A stretch of DNA of 64,000 nt from NCBI RefSeq assembly GCF_900168115.1, contig NZ_FUZC01000010.1:1-64000 (forward strand), written 5' to 3'. Below are positions 62,687 to 64,000 of the stretch, in pieces (the first letter of the stretch is position 1; the number at the start of each line of letters is the position of its first letter). The position numbers and the translations under genes were made by a program. Below the pieces are notes generated by a model, which worked only from the letters and a program-made list of their open reading frames with translations, was not told the DNA's origin and made no database searches. Source of the stretch: Salegentibacter salinarum (GTDB lineage Bacteria > Bacteroidota > Bacteroidia > Flavobacteriales > Flavobacteriaceae).

Positions 62687-64000
62687 TTATTCTTCTTCTT
62701 TTAAGTATTTATCTAAAAATTGTCTTATTTGCCTGTAGCCTTCAATTTCATTTTCTTTTTTAATAAACCCATGACCTTCATCTTCAAAAACTACATACTC
62801 TACAGGAACATTATTTTCTTTTAATGCAGCAACAATTTCATCTGATTCTACCTGAAGTACCCTCGGGTCGTTAGCACCCTGTAAAACCATTACCGGATTT
62901 TTAACCTGTTCAGCGTGAAAAAGCGGTGATTTATTATATAGAGCAACCGAATCTTTTACTGGATCCCCCATTTCTTCGTAAAGCGCTTCGCGGAAGGCTT
63001 CCCAGTAGGGAGGAATAGATTTTAAGGTACGCAACCAGTTGGTTACACCAAAAATGTTTACTCCGGCTTTAAATTCATCAGGGGTAAAAGTCATTGCCGC
63101 CATCGTCATATAACCGCCATAGCTGCCCCCAATAATTCCTATTTTTTCTGATTCTATGTATTCCTGCTCCTGAAGCCATTTTTTACCCCAAATACAGTCT
63201 TTTAAATCTTCCTCTCCGTGTTTTTTATCGTCCATTTTAAAGAATGTCTTTCCATAGCCGCTACTACCACGATTATTTACCGCCAATATTGCATAACCCT
63301 GATTTACTAAATATTGAATTAAAGCAGAATAACCAACCCGCGATTGGCCTCCCGGGCCGCCGTGAACCCACACCAGGGCGGGAACTTTGTTGTTTTCTGT
63401 AGCTTGATGAGGTTTATAATAAATAGCTGGAATTTCCAACCCATCAAAAGATTCGTAACGAACTATTTCAGCTGAAACCAAGTCTTCTGGATTGATTTCG
63501 GGATTTAAAGTATTGGTTAATTTTTTTAATTCTCCCGATGAAAAATTATAAACGTACAGATTGTTAGGTGCTTTTGCTGTTCCAATGGTAAGCCGCATCA
63601 GTTCTTCACTATCTGAAATATTTACGGCCACAATATCTTCATTTTCCATATCTGGAAGGTCTACTTCTTCCCCGGTGTCGTTATTTTCAATAATCAAACT
63701 GTTTTTTCCATCTTCATTAATTCCTATCACCCTGTACTTATCATTTTCACTAAGATAACTGTACATTACATCCCAGTCTGTCTCAAATAAATTGCTGCTT
63801 TCTTTAGTTTCAAGATTATATTCTATTAAACTTTTAAATTCCCGTCCCTCGTTGGTGATATAATAGAAATATCCATCATTTTTATCAAAACCGGAAGCCG
63901 AATATTCAGCAGATTTTTCTGAAAGTTCAGTCATTTCTTCGGTTTCTAAATTGTATATATAAAGTTTATTCTCACTGGTGGTAATGGCTTTGGTAAGAGC
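62687..64000 (-). CDS. S9 family prolyl oligopeptidase, 3' part
   Basis: The frame is open to the right edge (64000), so the start is missing. The remaining 437 residues have beta-propeller repeats (FDKNDGYFYYITNEGREFKS, ENIVAVNISDSEELMRLTIG-like stretches) followed by the alpha/beta-hydrolase domain: VWVHGGPGGQSRVGYSALIQ, the catalytic Ser in IGIIGGSYGGYMTMAAMTF, Asp in MVLQGANDPRV and His in FEDEGHGFIKK. It is probably an envelope or secreted acylaminoacyl-peptidase/DPP-like enzyme. Confidence 0.92.
   Translation of the reverse strand, partial: ALTKAITTSENKLYIYNLETEEMTELSEKSAEYSASGFDKNDGYFYYITNEGREFKSLIEYNLETKESSNLFETDWDVMYSYLSENDKYRVIGINEDGKNSLIIENNDTGEEVDLPDMENEDIVAVNISDSEELMRLTIGTAKAPNNLYVYNFSSGELKKLTNTLNPEINPEDLVSAEIVRYESFDGLEIPAIYYKPHQATENNKVPALVWVHGGPGGQSRVGYSALIQYLVNQGYAILAVNNRGSSGYGKTFFKMDDKKHGEEDLKDCIWGKKWLQEQEYIESEKIGIIGGSYGGYMTMAAMTFTPDEFKAGVNIFGVTNWLRTLKSIPPYWEAFREALYEEMGDPVKDSVALYNKSPLFHAEQVKNPVMVLQGANDPRVLQVESDEIVAALKENNVPVEYVVFEDEGHGFIKKENEIEGYRQIRQFLDKYLKEEE

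Overview
The window is chromosomal DNA from a member of the Bacteroidota, most likely a marine Flavobacteriaceae near the Gramella/Salegentibacter/Zunongwangia group. The evidence is low-GC coding style, an RHS protein with the flavobacterial core, IntDOT-like tyrosine recombinase architecture, DUF4870, DUF1015, DUF2490 and DUF4168 proteins, a LytTR regulator paired with a TPR kinase, a bacterial GH3 protein, and TAnnTTTG-like promoters instead of Shine-Dalgarno/sigma70 signals. The genus is inferred from gene content only.

Region 1 (1-2.4 kb) is the 3' end of an RHS polymorphic-toxin gene. It has an AT-richer C-terminal tip and is followed by a small lipoprotein that could be its immunity protein. 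Region 2 (about 2.4-16.6 kb) looks like a decaying integrated island. A 12-bp direct repeat (2427-2438 and 16622-16633) and a second shared 12-mer just inside both ends bracket a tyrosine integrase. Inside lie small single-domain genes (two DoxX, HxlR, ArsR, three SRPBCC, VOC, DUF4180, DUF1801, NmrA-like) and a TetR-controlled peroxiredoxin/old-yellow-enzyme fusion. Many fragments are also present: HTH regulators, a tRNA 3' half, an IS256 transposase, an ATPase/TOPRIM piece, MazF and a two-part frameshifted DUF.

Region 3 (17-38 kb) is a mixed sensory/stress region: LytTR response regulator plus TPR kinase, animal-type haem peroxidase, PAP2 phosphatase, universal stress proteins (one frameshifted), Crp-type regulator, DsbA-like, YceI and DODA-type dioxygenase. 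It also has a multiply frameshifted formate-tetrahydrofolate ligase, a Na+/alanine symporter with an unusual extracytoplasmic N-terminus, dodecin and a GAF kinase. A dispersed intergenic repeat of about 35 bp occurs six times from 23.6 to 51.0 kb.

Region 4 (38-64 kb) is conserved chromosome: miaA overlapping a K+ channel gene, an exonuclease/GIY-YIG protein, YggS, DUF1015, 3-hydroxybutyryl-CoA dehydrogenase, Gfo/Idh oxidoreductase, pcm, yidC, pyrG, a REC plus kinase-like pair, an FAD protein, GH3, a HELGH metalloprotein, DUF4168, a frameshifted DUF2490, a MORN/YwqK-like envelope protein, a DUF389 membrane protein and the 3' part of an S9 peptidase.

The strongest candidates for something new are the Prx-OYE fusion with two matching TetR palindromes, the bracketed island with its tRNA half, the dispersed repeat, the symporter with SprB- and lipoyl-like domains, and the kinase-like protein without an ATPase domain. 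No CRISPR array, rRNA or intact tRNA was seen.
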